Program-made: the position numbers and the translations under genes
In this document: one piece after another, positions 18,714 to 27,435 of the stretch
Layout: each line of letters begins with the position of its first letter
How positions within the stretch are numbered: position 1 is the first letter of the stretch
From: Brevundimonas sp. UBA5713
Lineage (GTDB): Bacteria; Pseudomonadota; Alphaproteobacteria; Caulobacterales; Caulobacteraceae
Length of the DNA stretch: 64,000 bases
Direction of reading: 5' to 3'
Assembly (NCBI RefSeq): GCF_002419815.1
Contig: NZ_DIGV01000061.1
Coordinates: 38,671 to 102,670 of the forward strand
The notes under the pieces: generated by a model
What the model was told of the DNA's origin: nothing
Seen by the model: the letters and a program-made list of their open reading frames with translations, nothing else
The model's database searches: none

Positions 18714-19511
18714 ATGGAACTTGCGACCATACTGCTGGTGAATGCGGGCGTTGCCGCCGTAGCATTCTTTATCGTCTGGCTGATTTCGGTGCGGATCAAG
18801 GACCCGACCCTGATCGACAGCTATTGGGGGCTGGGCATGCCTGTGCTTGCCCTGTCGACCTATCTGCAGATCGACGAGCCGTCGATGCGCCATTGGCTGT
18901 TGCTGGGCATCAGCGCCATCTGGGGTGTGCGTCTGTGGGGCTATATGATCCGTCGCTGGCGCGTGCAGGGTCCGGACCGCCGCTATGAGCGCCTTTATGA
19001 AAAGGCCAAGGAGAGCAAGGGCTGGAGCTTTGGCCTGTTCTGCGCGATCAGCGTTTGCGCCACCCAGATGCCGCTGCAGTTCCTCGTGTCGCTTCCGGTT
19101 CAACTGGGCCAGATCGACGCTGTTCCTGCCACTGTCGGTATCATCGGCTGGATCGGTGCCGCGATCGCCATCTTTGGCCTGATCTTCGAATGCATCGCCG
19201 ACTGGCAGCTGAGCCAGTTCAAAAAGGATGCCTCGAACAAGGGCAAGGTCATGCAGGCGGGGCTGTGGCGCTATTCGCGTCACCCGAACTATTTCGGCGA
19301 GGCGCTGGTCTGGTGGGGTCTGTATATGATCGCCGCCGAGAGCTTTACCGGCCTGTTCGCCATTGTCGGTCCGGCCTTCCTGACCTGGACCCTGATGAAG
19401 TGGTCGGGCGCGCCGACGATGGAATACCGTATGCGCAAGACCAAGCCGGAATATGCCGACTATATCGCGCGTACCTCGGGCTTCATCCCGATGCCGCCAA
19501 AGAAGATCTGA
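18714..19511 (+). CDS. DUF1295 / steroid-5-alpha-reductase-like membrane protein
   Basis: This 265-residue membrane protein has about six hydrophobic segments and the signature LWRYSRHPNYFGEALVWWG near residue 185. This motif is shared by DUF1295 proteins, steroid 5-alpha-reductases and isoprenylcysteine methyltransferases. In the reductase branch it binds NADPH and the protein reduces a carbon-carbon double bond of a hydrophobic substrate. The ATG at 18714 has ribosome-binding site GGGGGAG; a GTG six bases upstream is a weaker alternative. Last gene of the operon, ending at a terminator. Confidence 0.85.
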   Translation: MELATILLVNAGVAAVAFFIVWLISVRIKDPTLIDSYWGLGMPVLALSTYLQIDEPSMRHWLLLGISAIWGVRLWGYMIRRWRVQGPDRRYERLYEKAKESKGWSFGLFCAISVCATQMPLQFLVSLPVQLGQIDAVPATVGIIGWIGAAIAIFGLIFECIADWQLSQFKKDASNKGKVMQAGLWRYSRHPNYFGEALVWWGLYMIAAESFTGLFAIVGPAFLTWTLMKWSGAPTMEYRMRKTKPEYADYIARTSGFIPMPPKKI

Positions 19512-19535
19512 TCTTCCGGTCAACAGATAAGAAGA

Positions 19536-19568
19536 AGGGCGCGGGATCATCTCCCCGCGCCCTTTTTG
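19536..19568 (+). terminator. Rho-independent terminator of the thiolase-DUF1295 operon
   Basis: AAGGGCGCGGG, loop, CCCGCGCCCTT followed by TTTGTTTTG. It closes the six-gene operon. Confidence 0.88.
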
Positions 19569-19582
19569 TTTTGTGGCTGTTT

Positions 19583-20623
19583 CTAGCGACCCTGCCATGC
19601 CCCGGATGGGTAGAAGGCAAAGAAGCCTGCCGGAGCCGCCACGACATCTTGGACGCCGCGCAGGGCACCGGAGACCGTGGCATCGGTCAGCGCGCGGGAC
19701 TGGGGCTTGGTGGGATCGCCTTCGTCGATGGAGAAGGTCATCGTCATGTTCGGGCGGCCCTTGATGTCCACGACCCAGTGACCGTTCGTATCCTTGCCAT
19801 GCAGTTTGGGATCGGACGTCCAGATGATCGATAGGGTGAAGCTGACGTCTTGCGAATAGCGGGCGGACCAGCGCCATTCGGTGGCGGCCACGGTGCCCTG
19901 TTTGATGGTGCCAGCGCCGATTTCCATATCCTGTGGGGCCAGCGTCAGGGCGTGTTCGGGCGTGATCTCGATCAGATCGACATTCAGCGCCTTGCCGACA
20001 AAGTGCAGGATTTCGCTGAACAGCGAGGTGTACATGGCCGCCAAGGGGCCTTTGGTGATGTCATTGACAGCCGGGTCGGCGCCAAAGCCCATCAGGCCGA
20101 ACACAAACTCCTTGGACACCATCTCCGAGGCATCGACGGTTTCACTGACGGTGATGCTGTCCAGTTTTGAGCTGAATCCGGTGGCGGCGAGCACGACACG
20201 CTCGATAAAGCCGCCGGGGTTCACGCCCAGACCCGCCAGCGTCGAGTTCCCCTTTTCGCAGGCCGCCTTCAGCGGGGCCCAGTAGGCTTCGTCATGCGCC
20301 AGAGGATAGTGGAAGCCCGCCGTGGAGATGACGTTCTTGCCGCTTTCCAGCAGGCGGATGACATCGGCATTCATCTTGTCATAGGGCAGGGTGATACGCG
20401 GCGTGTGGATCACCACATGGGCATCGAGCGCCAGAATCTCTTCGATATTGTTGGTGGCAAGAACGCCCGTATCGGGCCGCTTGGCGAGTTGGCCTGCATC
20501 GACGCCGTTCTTCTTGTCCGAATAGACATAGACCCCGACAAGCTCCAGGGCTGGGTCATCGATGATCCGGCGCAAGGCGGTGCGCCCCATCGATCCCGTT
20601 GCCCATTGTACGACCTTGATCAC
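19583..20623 (-). CDS. DHDPR-like NAD(P)H-dependent oxidoreductase
   Basis: This 346-residue protein starts with a Rossmann motif (VVQWATGSMGRTALRRI) and matches the dihydrodipicolinate-reductase-like or diaminopentanoate-dehydrogenase-like group. This group is frequent in catabolic clusters of actinobacteria and sphingomonads, mostly without assigned function. The central part has NPGGFIERVVLAATGFS. It is not the lysine-pathway DapB, which is shorter and has other motifs. The gene is divergent from an acyl-CoA ligase and shares its upstream element. The substrate is unknown; an imine or keto intermediate is possible. Confidence 0.8.
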   Translation of the reverse strand: MIKVVQWATGSMGRTALRRIIDDPALELVGVYVYSDKKNGVDAGQLAKRPDTGVLATNNIEEILALDAHVVIHTPRITLPYDKMNADVIRLLESGKNVISTAGFHYPLAHDEAYWAPLKAACEKGNSTLAGLGVNPGGFIERVVLAATGFSSKLDSITVSETVDASEMVSKEFVFGLMGFGADPAVNDITKGPLAAMYTSLFSEILHFVGKALNVDLIEITPEHALTLAPQDMEIGAGTIKQGTVAATEWRWSARYSQDVSFTLSIIWTSDPKLHGKDTNGHWVVDIKGRPNMTMTFSIDEGDPTKPQSRALTDATVSGALRGVQDVVAAPAGFFAFYPSGAWQGR

Positions 20624-20649
20624 TCACAACTCCCCGACTTTTGCATTTT

Positions 20650-20663
20650 GGTCTTTTCAGACC
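20650..20663. promoter_or_regulatory. Inverted repeat in the reductase/ligase divergent promoter
   Basis: GGTCT-TTTC-AGACC is a perfect 5-bp inverted repeat in the 86 bp between divergent genes. It starts with the GTCT half of the shared island element found 20 bp further on, so it may be a second binding site. Short, so chance is possible. Confidence 0.35.
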
Positions 20664-20669
20664 GTAGTT

Positions 20670-20686
20670 AGTCTCTTTATGAAAGT
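20670..20686 (-). promoter_or_regulatory. Island element 2, divergent reductase/ligase promoter
   Basis: Read toward the reductase gene the element is ACTTTCATAAAGAGACT. It lies 47 bp before the reductase start and 24 bp before the ligase start, so it could control both. Confidence 0.65.
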
Positions 20687-20709
20687 AATACATAAGGGAG
20701 GGAAGCGCG

Positions 20710-22410
20710 ATGATCGTGACAAGTGCCGAAAGGCTCGCAGATTTTCGCAAACGCGGTTGGTGGGGCGATCTGACGGTCGACGACCTGCTGCAACGAAATC
20801 GCAAGGACGTGCCCGAACGGACGGCTCTGGTTGATCCGTCCAACCGCGCGGCGCTGGATGGCGTCGAGCCGCGCCGCCTCACGTGGGCGCAAGTGGGGCA
20901 GGAGGTTGACCGCATCGCTGCGGCGCTGCTGGGGCAGGGGCTCAAAAAGGGCGATGTCCTCAGCTATCAACTGCCCAATGTGGTCGATACCGTGCTGCTG
21001 GCTTTGGCCTGCTCGCGTATCGGCCTGATCATCAGCCCTGTGCCCACCATGTATCGCGAGCACGAGTTTTCGTGGGTGCAGCAAAAGGTGAAGCCGCGGG
21101 CCATCGTCACCGTGCGCGAACTGGCCGGATTCAACCACGCCAAGATGATGAGCGAGCTTGCAGCTGGCCACGACACCAAGGTTCTGGTGTTGGGCGATGC
21201 CGAAGGCGAACAGATCGATTTCCGTACGGCCATTGCGGCAGCCGATCCGGCAGTAGCTGAGGCCGCGGCAAAGGCCGATCCGGCCAAGCCCGAAGAGGTC
21301 TTCACCATCTTCTGGACCTCGGGTACCGAAAGCCGCCCCAAGGGCGTGCCGCGTGACCACAATCTGTGGATCGTCAACGCCAAGATGGTCACGGAAGCGG
21401 CCGAAATCAGCGAAGGCGAGGTGCTGCTGAACCCGTTCCCGCTGGTCAACATCGGCTCGTTCGGTCTGGTGATGCCGTGGCTGTGGCAGAAGGGGACGCT
21501 GGTCCTGCACCACCCGTTCGATCTGGGCATCTATCTGAAGCAGATCGAGCAGGAGAAGGTGAACTATACCATCGCCGCTCCGGCCATTCTGAATGCCATC
21601 CTTAAGACACCCGCCATGGTCGAGAATATCGACCTGTCCAGCCTTCGGGCGATCGGTTCGGGGTCGGCACCGCTGGCCCCGTGGATGATCGAGGGCTGGG
21701 CGCAGAAGTGGGGCATCGAGGTGTGCAACATCTTCGGCTCTAACGAGGGGGCCTCCCTGTTCAGTGGCCCTATGCATGTGCCGGATCACACCGAACGCGC
21801 CCGCTATTTCCCGCGTATGGGGGCAGAAGGTATAGAATGGTCGGGCGATACGGCGTCCATGATCAAGACGCGTCTGGTCGATCCGGCAACTGAGCAGGTC
21901 ATCACCGAACCCGGCGTTCCGGGTGAACTGCGCTTCTGGGGCGCTGCCACCTTCGAGGGTTATTTCGATGCGCCGGAACTGACCGCCAATGCCTTTGACG
22001 CCGAGGGCTACTATCGAACCGGCGACCTGTTCGAGATCGCAGGCGAGGGGCACCTATCGCGCTATTACCGCTTTGTCGGTCGCTGCAAGGACATCATCGT
22101 GCGCGGGGGTGTGAACATCTCTCCGGCGGAACTTGACGATTTGCTCTCGGGCCATCCGGCGCTGAAGGAAGCGGCCGTGTGCGGCATCCCCGATGATGTT
22201 CTGGGCGAGAAGGTCTGTGCAGCCATCGTTCCGGCAGGGGAAGAGGTGCCCGATGTCGCCTCGCTGGCCGAATGGCTGAAGGGGCAGGGGCTGGCCACGT
22301 TCAAACTGCCGCAAGCTGTGGTGCAGGTCGAAGCCCTGCCGCGCAACTCCATGAACAAGGTGGTTCGTACCGAACTGCGCGAACACGTACTGGGCCTGCT
22401 GAAGGCCTAA
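20710..22410 (+). CDS. Acyl-CoA ligase (AMP-dependent)
   Basis: This 566-residue enzyme is a class I adenylate-forming ligase. The ATP-binding loop is FWTSGTESRPKG near residue 200, the A5 motif is FGSNEGA near 340, the hinge GRCKDIIVRGGVNISP near 458, and the catalytic lysine is in PRNSMNKVVR near 552. It resembles medium-chain or cyclohexanecarboxylate-CoA ligases. It is the second ligase in the island and differs clearly from the feruloyl-type one, so two acids or two stages of side-chain degradation may be activated. A ribosome-binding site (agggagg) precedes the ATG. Confidence 0.88.
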   Translation: MIVTSAERLADFRKRGWWGDLTVDDLLQRNRKDVPERTALVDPSNRAALDGVEPRRLTWAQVGQEVDRIAAALLGQGLKKGDVLSYQLPNVVDTVLLALACSRIGLIISPVPTMYREHEFSWVQQKVKPRAIVTVRELAGFNHAKMMSELAAGHDTKVLVLGDAEGEQIDFRTAIAAADPAVAEAAAKADPAKPEEVFTIFWTSGTESRPKGVPRDHNLWIVNAKMVTEAAEISEGEVLLNPFPLVNIGSFGLVMPWLWQKGTLVLHHPFDLGIYLKQIEQEKVNYTIAAPAILNAILKTPAMVENIDLSSLRAIGSGSAPLAPWMIEGWAQKWGIEVCNIFGSNEGASLFSGPMHVPDHTERARYFPRMGAEGIEWSGDTASMIKTRLVDPATEQVITEPGVPGELRFWGAATFEGYFDAPELTANAFDAEGYYRTGDLFEIAGEGHLSRYYRFVGRCKDIIVRGGVNISPAELDDLLSGHPALKEAAVCGIPDDVLGEKVCAAIVPAGEEVPDVASLAEWLKGQGLATFKLPQAVVQVEALPRNSMNKVVRTELREHVLGLLKA

Positions 22411-22423
22411 GGGGTAGATATTG

Positions 22424-22459
22424 AAAGGGGCGGCTTCCCCTCAGAAGCCGCCCCTTTCT
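22424..22459 (+). terminator. Rho-independent terminator after the ligase
   Basis: AAAGGGGCGGCTT, loop, AAGCCGCCCCTTT forms a long perfect stem. A-rich on one side and T-rich on the other, it can stop both the ligase and the converging dioxygenase transcripts. Confidence 0.88.
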
Positions 22460-22479
22460 CCCCCGAACCGGTGACCAGA

Positions 22480-23955
22480 TTACGCGGCCACCACTCCGTT
22501 CTTGATATAGGCCCGATCGGCCCAGCAGGCGTGGGTGCCGCTGGAGATCTTGTGCGGCAGAGCAATGCGGCACACGGGGCCTTCTTCGAACTTCTTGCAG
22601 TCCACCAGAATGCATTCGGACGTGCCGGCATTCTCGTCGATGATGAAGCTGATCAGATAACCGTCGTCCTCGTCCTTGGCATTGATGCGCGGGACGAACG
22701 GGCTTTCGCTGGCATAGCGGCCATCGGGCAGGGTGATCTGCCAGCTTTCGCCGGTTTTCAGATCGTGCTTCACGAAGCCGTTGAACAGGAACCAGCCCGG
22801 CTTGGTCGTCGTCGAATAGCAGTAGCGGTTCTTGCGACCGGCATAGCGGTTGTTGATGACGCCGAACTCCAGCACGCGGTCATCAAGATGGCCCTCGGTG
22901 GTTTCGCCGGTCTTCAGGTTAAAGCGCCAGCGGTGCAGCTTGGACTTGAAGCTGTGCTCGTCCAGATAGGCCATCATGCGGTCCAGACCCTTGGGCTGAC
23001 CGGCCAGCGGTTCGGGCATGGGGACTTCCTGGAAGTAGCCGTCCATGACGATCTCATCGCCTTCCTCATAGGCATTGAGGAAGTGCAGCACATAGGTCGG
23101 ATCCGCCTCGAACCAGCGGATGTCCTTTTCGGTGCCATAGCGCGGGATAACCGCAAAGCGCGACGGCAGGTCATGCAGGCGGGCCGCGTGATAGCCCTTT
23201 TCCAGCAGGTCTCCGTCCCAGAACAGCGGGAAGTCGTTCAGGATCGAATAGTTCTCGCTGAACGTCATGTCGTGCGGCAGGCGCGGACCGGGCAGGGGCA
23301 CAGGTGTGTAGTGGACCTGTTTGCCGTCCTTATCGATCACACCATAGTGCATGTAGGGCGCGTATTTCGAATAGTTGAAGAACAGCATCTCGCCGGTGCG
23401 TTCATCGGTCTTGGTGTGGGCCGACACGCCGTCCAGCGGCACCCACGGGGCCACGCCGACCTGTTCCAGCGTCTCGGGGTCCAGCAGATAGGCCTCGCCG
23501 CACTGATAGAAGGTCGAGACAGCCTTACCGCCATGGATGACGACGTCGGTGGAGGAGGAATCCTTCAGGCTGCCGTGCGCGCCAAAGCCGGGGCGTTTGG
23601 ACGTGCCGGGGCCATCCTGAATGCCGCCCCACAGGGAGCCGCCCTCGATCTGTTCGGCGACGAAACCACGGGTGCGGACAAAGCGGTTGCGATAGTCCGC
23701 CTTGCCATTCTGGATGCTGATCTGGTGCAGCATGCCGTCGCCGTCAAACGGGTGATAGCGGCCCAGCGGCTGGTGCAGGGGGTTTTCGGTATTACGCAGA
23801 TAGACCCCGTCGATATCGGTCGGGATCGTCCCCTCGATCACATCCAGATCAAGGGCGGTCACTTCCTCCCACTGGGGGGTCCACGGGCCGGTCATATACG
23901 GGTGGTTGGTCGGCCCCAGAGTGGTTTTTACTGGCTCAAGACGCTCGAGTTTCAT
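22480..23955 (-). CDS. Carotenoid-oxygenase-family dioxygenase (RPE65/lignostilbene type)
   Basis: This 491-residue protein belongs to the iron(II) dioxygenases that cleave carbon-carbon double bonds in carotenoids, stilbenes or isoeugenol-like phenylpropenes. The four iron-binding histidines can be placed: in VSAHTKTDE, LPHDMTFSEN, VLHFLNAYEE and SGTHACWAD, each in its expected block. The N-terminal NHPYMTGPWTP and DGVYLRNTENPL fit the family. I chose the ATG at 23955; the longer frame starting at 24018 would translate the regulatory element. No signal peptide, so the enzyme is cytosolic. Confidence 0.9.
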   Translation of the reverse strand: MKLERLEPVKTTLGPTNHPYMTGPWTPQWEEVTALDLDVIEGTIPTDIDGVYLRNTENPLHQPLGRYHPFDGDGMLHQISIQNGKADYRNRFVRTRGFVAEQIEGGSLWGGIQDGPGTSKRPGFGAHGSLKDSSSTDVVIHGGKAVSTFYQCGEAYLLDPETLEQVGVAPWVPLDGVSAHTKTDERTGEMLFFNYSKYAPYMHYGVIDKDGKQVHYTPVPLPGPRLPHDMTFSENYSILNDFPLFWDGDLLEKGYHAARLHDLPSRFAVIPRYGTEKDIRWFEADPTYVLHFLNAYEEGDEIVMDGYFQEVPMPEPLAGQPKGLDRMMAYLDEHSFKSKLHRWRFNLKTGETTEGHLDDRVLEFGVINNRYAGRKNRYCYSTTTKPGWFLFNGFVKHDLKTGESWQITLPDGRYASESPFVPRINAKDEDDGYLISFIIDENAGTSECILVDCKKFEEGPVCRIALPHKISSGTHACWADRAYIKNGVVAA

Positions 23956-23995
23956 CACAGCCCCATAAGGTTGATGGAACTGGCGTAACATCGTG

Positions 23996-24012
23996 CGTCT
24001 TTTTATGCAAGC
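23996..24012 (-). promoter_or_regulatory. Island element 3, upstream of the dioxygenase
   Basis: Read toward the gene: GCTTGCATAAAAAGACG, 41-57 bp before the start. The first 16 bases are identical to the TonB-receptor element 3.4 kb away. Confidence 0.75.
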
Positions 24013-24042
24013 GACCATTGCCGAGCGCGGTCACCCGACCCG

Positions 24043-24999
24043 CTACAGTCCTTGCAGGCTCTCGCGGGTCAGCTCTTCGCCGCAGTGTGAGCAGGTCAGA
24101 ACTGGGGTGATGATATGACCGCACGTCTTGTGCCGGATATGTTCGGGCGGGCCTTCAGGGCCGCTCATCCAGCGGGCACCCCAGCGCACCAGTTCCAGCA
24201 CCAGCGGGAACAGGTCGAGGCCCTTTTCCGTCAACCGGTACTCATAACGGGCAGGGCTTTCCTGATAGAGCTGCTGCTCCAGTATCCCCAGCGAGACGAG
24301 GCGGTTGAGGCGTTCTGACAGGATGTTGGTGGCCACGCCCAGATACTGCTGGAAGTCGCTGAAGCGGCGGTGGCCGTAAAACGCGGCGGCGATCACGTGC
24401 GAGATCCAGCGGTCGCCCAGAACCTCGACCGAGCGTTCGATCATGGCCGAGGTGCCGTTGTGGCCCTCTACGATAGAGCGTCGCTGGGCGCGAGCCTTGG
24501 GCGCGGGCTCCTTGCCATAGCCGGGCCCCGGTTCACCGACCGTTTCACGCGCGATCAGTTCCTGCCGGCAGTGGTTGCAGCGGCATTCGGGGATGAAGTC
24601 GTGACCGCACGAGTGTTTGATGTTGTGGGCGCGGACCTTGGGATCATAGTACCAGCGCTTTTCCCAGCGGATGATCATCATGCTGGGACCAAACAGGTCG
24701 CGGCCCATGTCGGTCAGCAGATACTCATAGCGAGGCGGGCGCTCGCAATACTGGCTGCGGACCAGCACGCCTGCGGTCTCCAGACGGCGCAGGCGGTCGG
24801 TCAGCAGACTGCGGGCAATGCCGATCCGTGACTGGAAATCCTCAAATCGGGTGGTGCCGACAAAGGCCTGACTGGAAATCATCAGTATCCAGCGGTCGCC
24901 CATCAGGTTCAGGGCACGGGCCGCTGAACTGGCATCGATCAGGCGGTGGGTGTCCTCGGCCTCTTTCGAGGTTTTGGCGGTCGAATCTACTGAGGTCAT
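24043..24999 (-). CDS. Tandem-HxlR transcription regulator with two Cys/His motifs
   Basis: This 318-residue protein contains two complete HxlR winged-helix units in one chain, at about residues 25-120 (LNLMGDRWILMI, FEDFQSRIGIARSLLTDRL) and 195-285 (VEVLGDRWISHV, FSDFQQYLGVATNILSERL). Each is followed by the same pattern CGH-x(5-7)-C-x2-C (CGHDFIPECRCNHC and CGHIITPVLTCSHC), which looks like a metal-binding site. Ordinary HxlR proteins have one unit of about 110 residues and dimerise. The ATG at 24999 has ribosome-binding site AAGGG. It lies between the dioxygenase and TonB-receptor genes and is the best candidate to bind the shared element. Confidence 0.85.
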   Translation of the reverse strand: MTSVDSTAKTSKEAEDTHRLIDASSAARALNLMGDRWILMISSQAFVGTTRFEDFQSRIGIARSLLTDRLRRLETAGVLVRSQYCERPPRYEYLLTDMGRDLFGPSMMIIRWEKRWYYDPKVRAHNIKHSCGHDFIPECRCNHCRQELIARETVGEPGPGYGKEPAPKARAQRRSIVEGHNGTSAMIERSVEVLGDRWISHVIAAAFYGHRRFSDFQQYLGVATNILSERLNRLVSLGILEQQLYQESPARYEYRLTEKGLDLFPLVLELVRWGARWMSGPEGPPEHIRHKTCGHIITPVLTCSHCGEELTRESLQGL

Positions 25000-25050
25000 G
25001 GATCCCTTCAGGCGCTGCCCGTTGATGACCCTCATAGGGGCAACTGTCTA

Positions 25051-25083
25051 AGTCAAGAAAAGGCTGGGCGAGTCAAGAAAAGG
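25051..25083 (-). repeat. Direct repeat in the HxlR promoter region
   Basis: AGTCAAGAAAAGG occurs at 25051-25063 and again, identical, at 25071-25083, exactly 20 bp apart. On the coding strand each contains TTGACT, a -35-like hexamer. The upstream copy overlaps the T-tract of the receptor terminator. Confidence 0.6.
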
Positions 25084-25105
25084 GCGGGCCGTCTCCGACC
25101 CGCCC
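25074..25105 (-). terminator. Terminator of the TonB-receptor gene
   Basis: On the minus strand GGGCGGG, a ten-base loop and CCCGCCC are followed by TTTTCTT, 35 bp after the receptor stop. Confidence 0.75.
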
Positions 25106-25138
25106 CGAAAGTTTCATGGGTAAGTTTCAGGGAGTTAT

Positions 25139-27361
25139 TTAGTAACGCACGCCCAGACGGACACCGAAAGTACGTGGTGCGCCGAACAGCGAAACCTCGT
25201 CACCTGCGAACGGGATCACGCTAATGCGGTACAGTTCGTCGGTGATATTGCGGCCCCACAGGGTCAGGCTCCAGCGACCATCCTGCGAGGCGACACCGAT
25301 ACGTCCGTTAAGCTGGCCATAGCCGTCTTCGCGGTTGGTGTTTTCCGGCCCCCAGTACATCTGGTCCTGATAGGAGTAGTTGGCCGAGGCGATGAAGCTG
25401 AGCTTGTCGTTGATCGGATAATCGACGTCGGCCGCCACAGTGTACTGGTATTCCGGCGTGCGCTGGATGCGGTGGCCGTCATAGCTGATGCCGCGCAGCG
25501 GGTCGGTGTATTCCTGATATTCCGCGTCGATCAGCGAACCGGAGGCCGACAGGGTCAACCACGGGGTAACGCGGCCCTTCACTTCGAACTCGGCCCCCTG
25601 AATCAAGGCGTCGGCGGCGTTGGCCACGATCAGGGTCATCGACACGTCGTCCAGCAGTTCGACCTGCAGGTCTTCGAAGTCGGTGCGGAACAGGGCCAGA
25701 TTGGTGCGCAGGCGACCGTTCAGCCAGTCAGCCTTCAGGCCCAGTTCCCAGCTGGTTGCGGTTTCCGGATCATAGGCTTTGTTTGCCGCAGCGGCATCGG
25801 GAGCGGCCCCTTGCCAGCCGCCGCCCTTATAGCCGGTGGAATAGGCACCATAGACGAGGATGTCGTCATTGGGTTTCCACTCCAGCGCCACGCGCGGGGT
25901 GAACTCGGACCAGTCTTGCGACGGAGTGATGTGATACTCTTCCAGCAGTGGAGCTGGAGAATACAGGTCGCCGTCCGGACCGAGGCTCAGGATCTCGGCG
26001 CGGCTGTCCAGCGACTTGTCGTCGGTGGTGTAGCGGCCGCCGACGGCCAGCGTCAGGTTCGGCATGATGTCGTATTCGATCTCGCCGAACACGCCGTAGC
26101 TGGTGGTTTCCGAAGAAGCGATATAGCGGTTGTCGCCATCCAGCGTATCGCGGGTGCTGCCCGGCCCGCCCGGAAGGAAGGAGTTGGCCGTGTTGCGCGA
26201 CTGACGCTTCACATCTTCCTTCAGATAATAGACGCCGGTGGACCAGCGGAAGCGCTGTTCCGGATCGGATTGCAGGCGTAGTTCCTGCGTCAGGCCGGTG
26301 TAGTCTTCGTACTGGGTCAGGGTGGAGTCAGTGATCGACGGCGGAGAGCCGACGCCGGCTTGGGTCCAGCGGATATTGCCTTCACCGTTCCGCAGACCGG
26401 CCAGATAAATCAGGCTGAGATTGCCGATGTCCCATTCAAAACGAGCCGTCAGACCCGAGGTCTCGCGGTTGGCGTACTGCTCATACGGCGAATAATTGGT
26501 GCGCGGATCGTCCGAGATGTTCGGCGTGATGAAACCGAAGCCCGGTGCATTCGGATCATCCACCGCGTGGCGGGCCGAGCCGCCCGAATCCGACTTGCTG
26601 GCATCTGCCGTCAGGGTCAGCCGCATAGTGTCGCTGATGTCCCACAGCAGGGTGCCGCGAATGGCGGTGGACTCAAGGTCCTCCATCTCTTCGTCGCGCA
26701 CCACGTTATGGGCATAGCCGTCGTGTTGCTCGTGATTGATGGCGATACGCGCCGATACCTTGTCGCTGATCGGGCCAGAGACAAAACCTTCGGCCAGAAG
26801 GCTGGAGTAGTTGCCGATGGCCAGAGAGGCACCGGCGTCAAACTCTTGCGTGGGCTTGGCGGTGATCATGTTGATCGCGCCGCCGACGACGTTCTTGCCG
26901 AAGATGGTGCCTTGCGGGCCGCGCAGGACCTCGATGCGTTCCAGATCGAAGATCGGCGGTGTAGCGGCACCGCGACGGCCGATGTAGATTTCGTCAAGGA
27001 AGGTGCCGATGGACGGATCGGCAGTGGCGCTGTTCAAGCGGACCGAGCCGACGCCACGGATAAACATTTCCGACTCAAGAGCATTCTGGGTCTGGAAGGT
27101 GAAGCTGGGCACCTGAGAGGCGACTTGCGAGATGTCGGTAATCAGCTGGGTGCGCAGTTCCTCGGCACCCATGGCCGACACGGCCAGCGGCACGTCCTGC
27201 ATGGCTTCCTGACGGCGGCGGGCCGTCACGGTCACTTCTTCGATGGCGTAGGACTGCTCATTGGTCGGCACTTCCTGCGCCGAGGCCACGGCGGGCAGGC
27301 CGGCAGCGATTGCGATCGAGGCCACGCCGAGGCGCAGCCGCGTGGAAAGCGGCTTGTTCAT
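25139..27361 (-). CDS. TonB-dependent outer-membrane receptor
   Basis: The ATG at 27361 has ribosome-binding site GGGAGGAG and gives a 740-residue protein with a signal peptide ending in ASAQ. A TonB-box-like AIEEVTVTARR follows, then a plug domain (about residues 45-160, with LRGPQGTIFGKNVVGGAIN) and a 22-strand beta-barrel ending in GVRLGVRY with the terminal aromatic residue. It belongs to the iron-complex/general receptor group common in alphaproteobacteria, but its place in the catabolic island and its shared promoter element suggest uptake of the island's substrate rather than iron. Confidence 0.92.
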   Translation of the reverse strand: MNKPLSTRLRLGVASIAIAAGLPAVASAQEVPTNEQSYAIEEVTVTARRRQEAMQDVPLAVSAMGAEELRTQLITDISQVASQVPSFTFQTQNALESEMFIRGVGSVRLNSATADPSIGTFLDEIYIGRRGAATPPIFDLERIEVLRGPQGTIFGKNVVGGAINMITAKPTQEFDAGASLAIGNYSSLLAEGFVSGPISDKVSARIAINHEQHDGYAHNVVRDEEMEDLESTAIRGTLLWDISDTMRLTLTADASKSDSGGSARHAVDDPNAPGFGFITPNISDDPRTNYSPYEQYANRETSGLTARFEWDIGNLSLIYLAGLRNGEGNIRWTQAGVGSPPSITDSTLTQYEDYTGLTQELRLQSDPEQRFRWSTGVYYLKEDVKRQSRNTANSFLPGGPGSTRDTLDGDNRYIASSETTSYGVFGEIEYDIMPNLTLAVGGRYTTDDKSLDSRAEILSLGPDGDLYSPAPLLEEYHITPSQDWSEFTPRVALEWKPNDDILVYGAYSTGYKGGGWQGAAPDAAAANKAYDPETATSWELGLKADWLNGRLRTNLALFRTDFEDLQVELLDDVSMTLIVANAADALIQGAEFEVKGRVTPWLTLSASGSLIDAEYQEYTDPLRGISYDGHRIQRTPEYQYTVAADVDYPINDKLSFIASANYSYQDQMYWGPENTNREDGYGQLNGRIGVASQDGRWSLTLWGRNITDELYRISVIPFAGDEVSLFGAPRTFGVRLGVRY

Positions 27362-27392
27362 TATGTGTCTCCTCCCTAAGCCAACTGGTGTT

Positions 27393-27409
27393 GGTCTTTT
27401 TATGCAAGC
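27393..27409 (-). promoter_or_regulatory. Island element 4, upstream of the TonB receptor
   Basis: Read toward the gene: GCTTGCATAAAAAGACC, 32-48 bp before the start. On the same strand a TTGACA lies about 30 bases upstream of it and TATAG overlaps its first bases, so the element would sit at or just after the -10 region. Confidence 0.75.
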
Positions 27410-27435
27410 TATATGGAAGAAGGCACTTGTCAATC

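Noticed and set aside
23956..24018. Longer N-terminus for the dioxygenase (from 24018)
   Set aside because: The added residues would translate the regulatory element; the same peptide appears before the TonB receptor because the DNA element is shared, not because it is coding.
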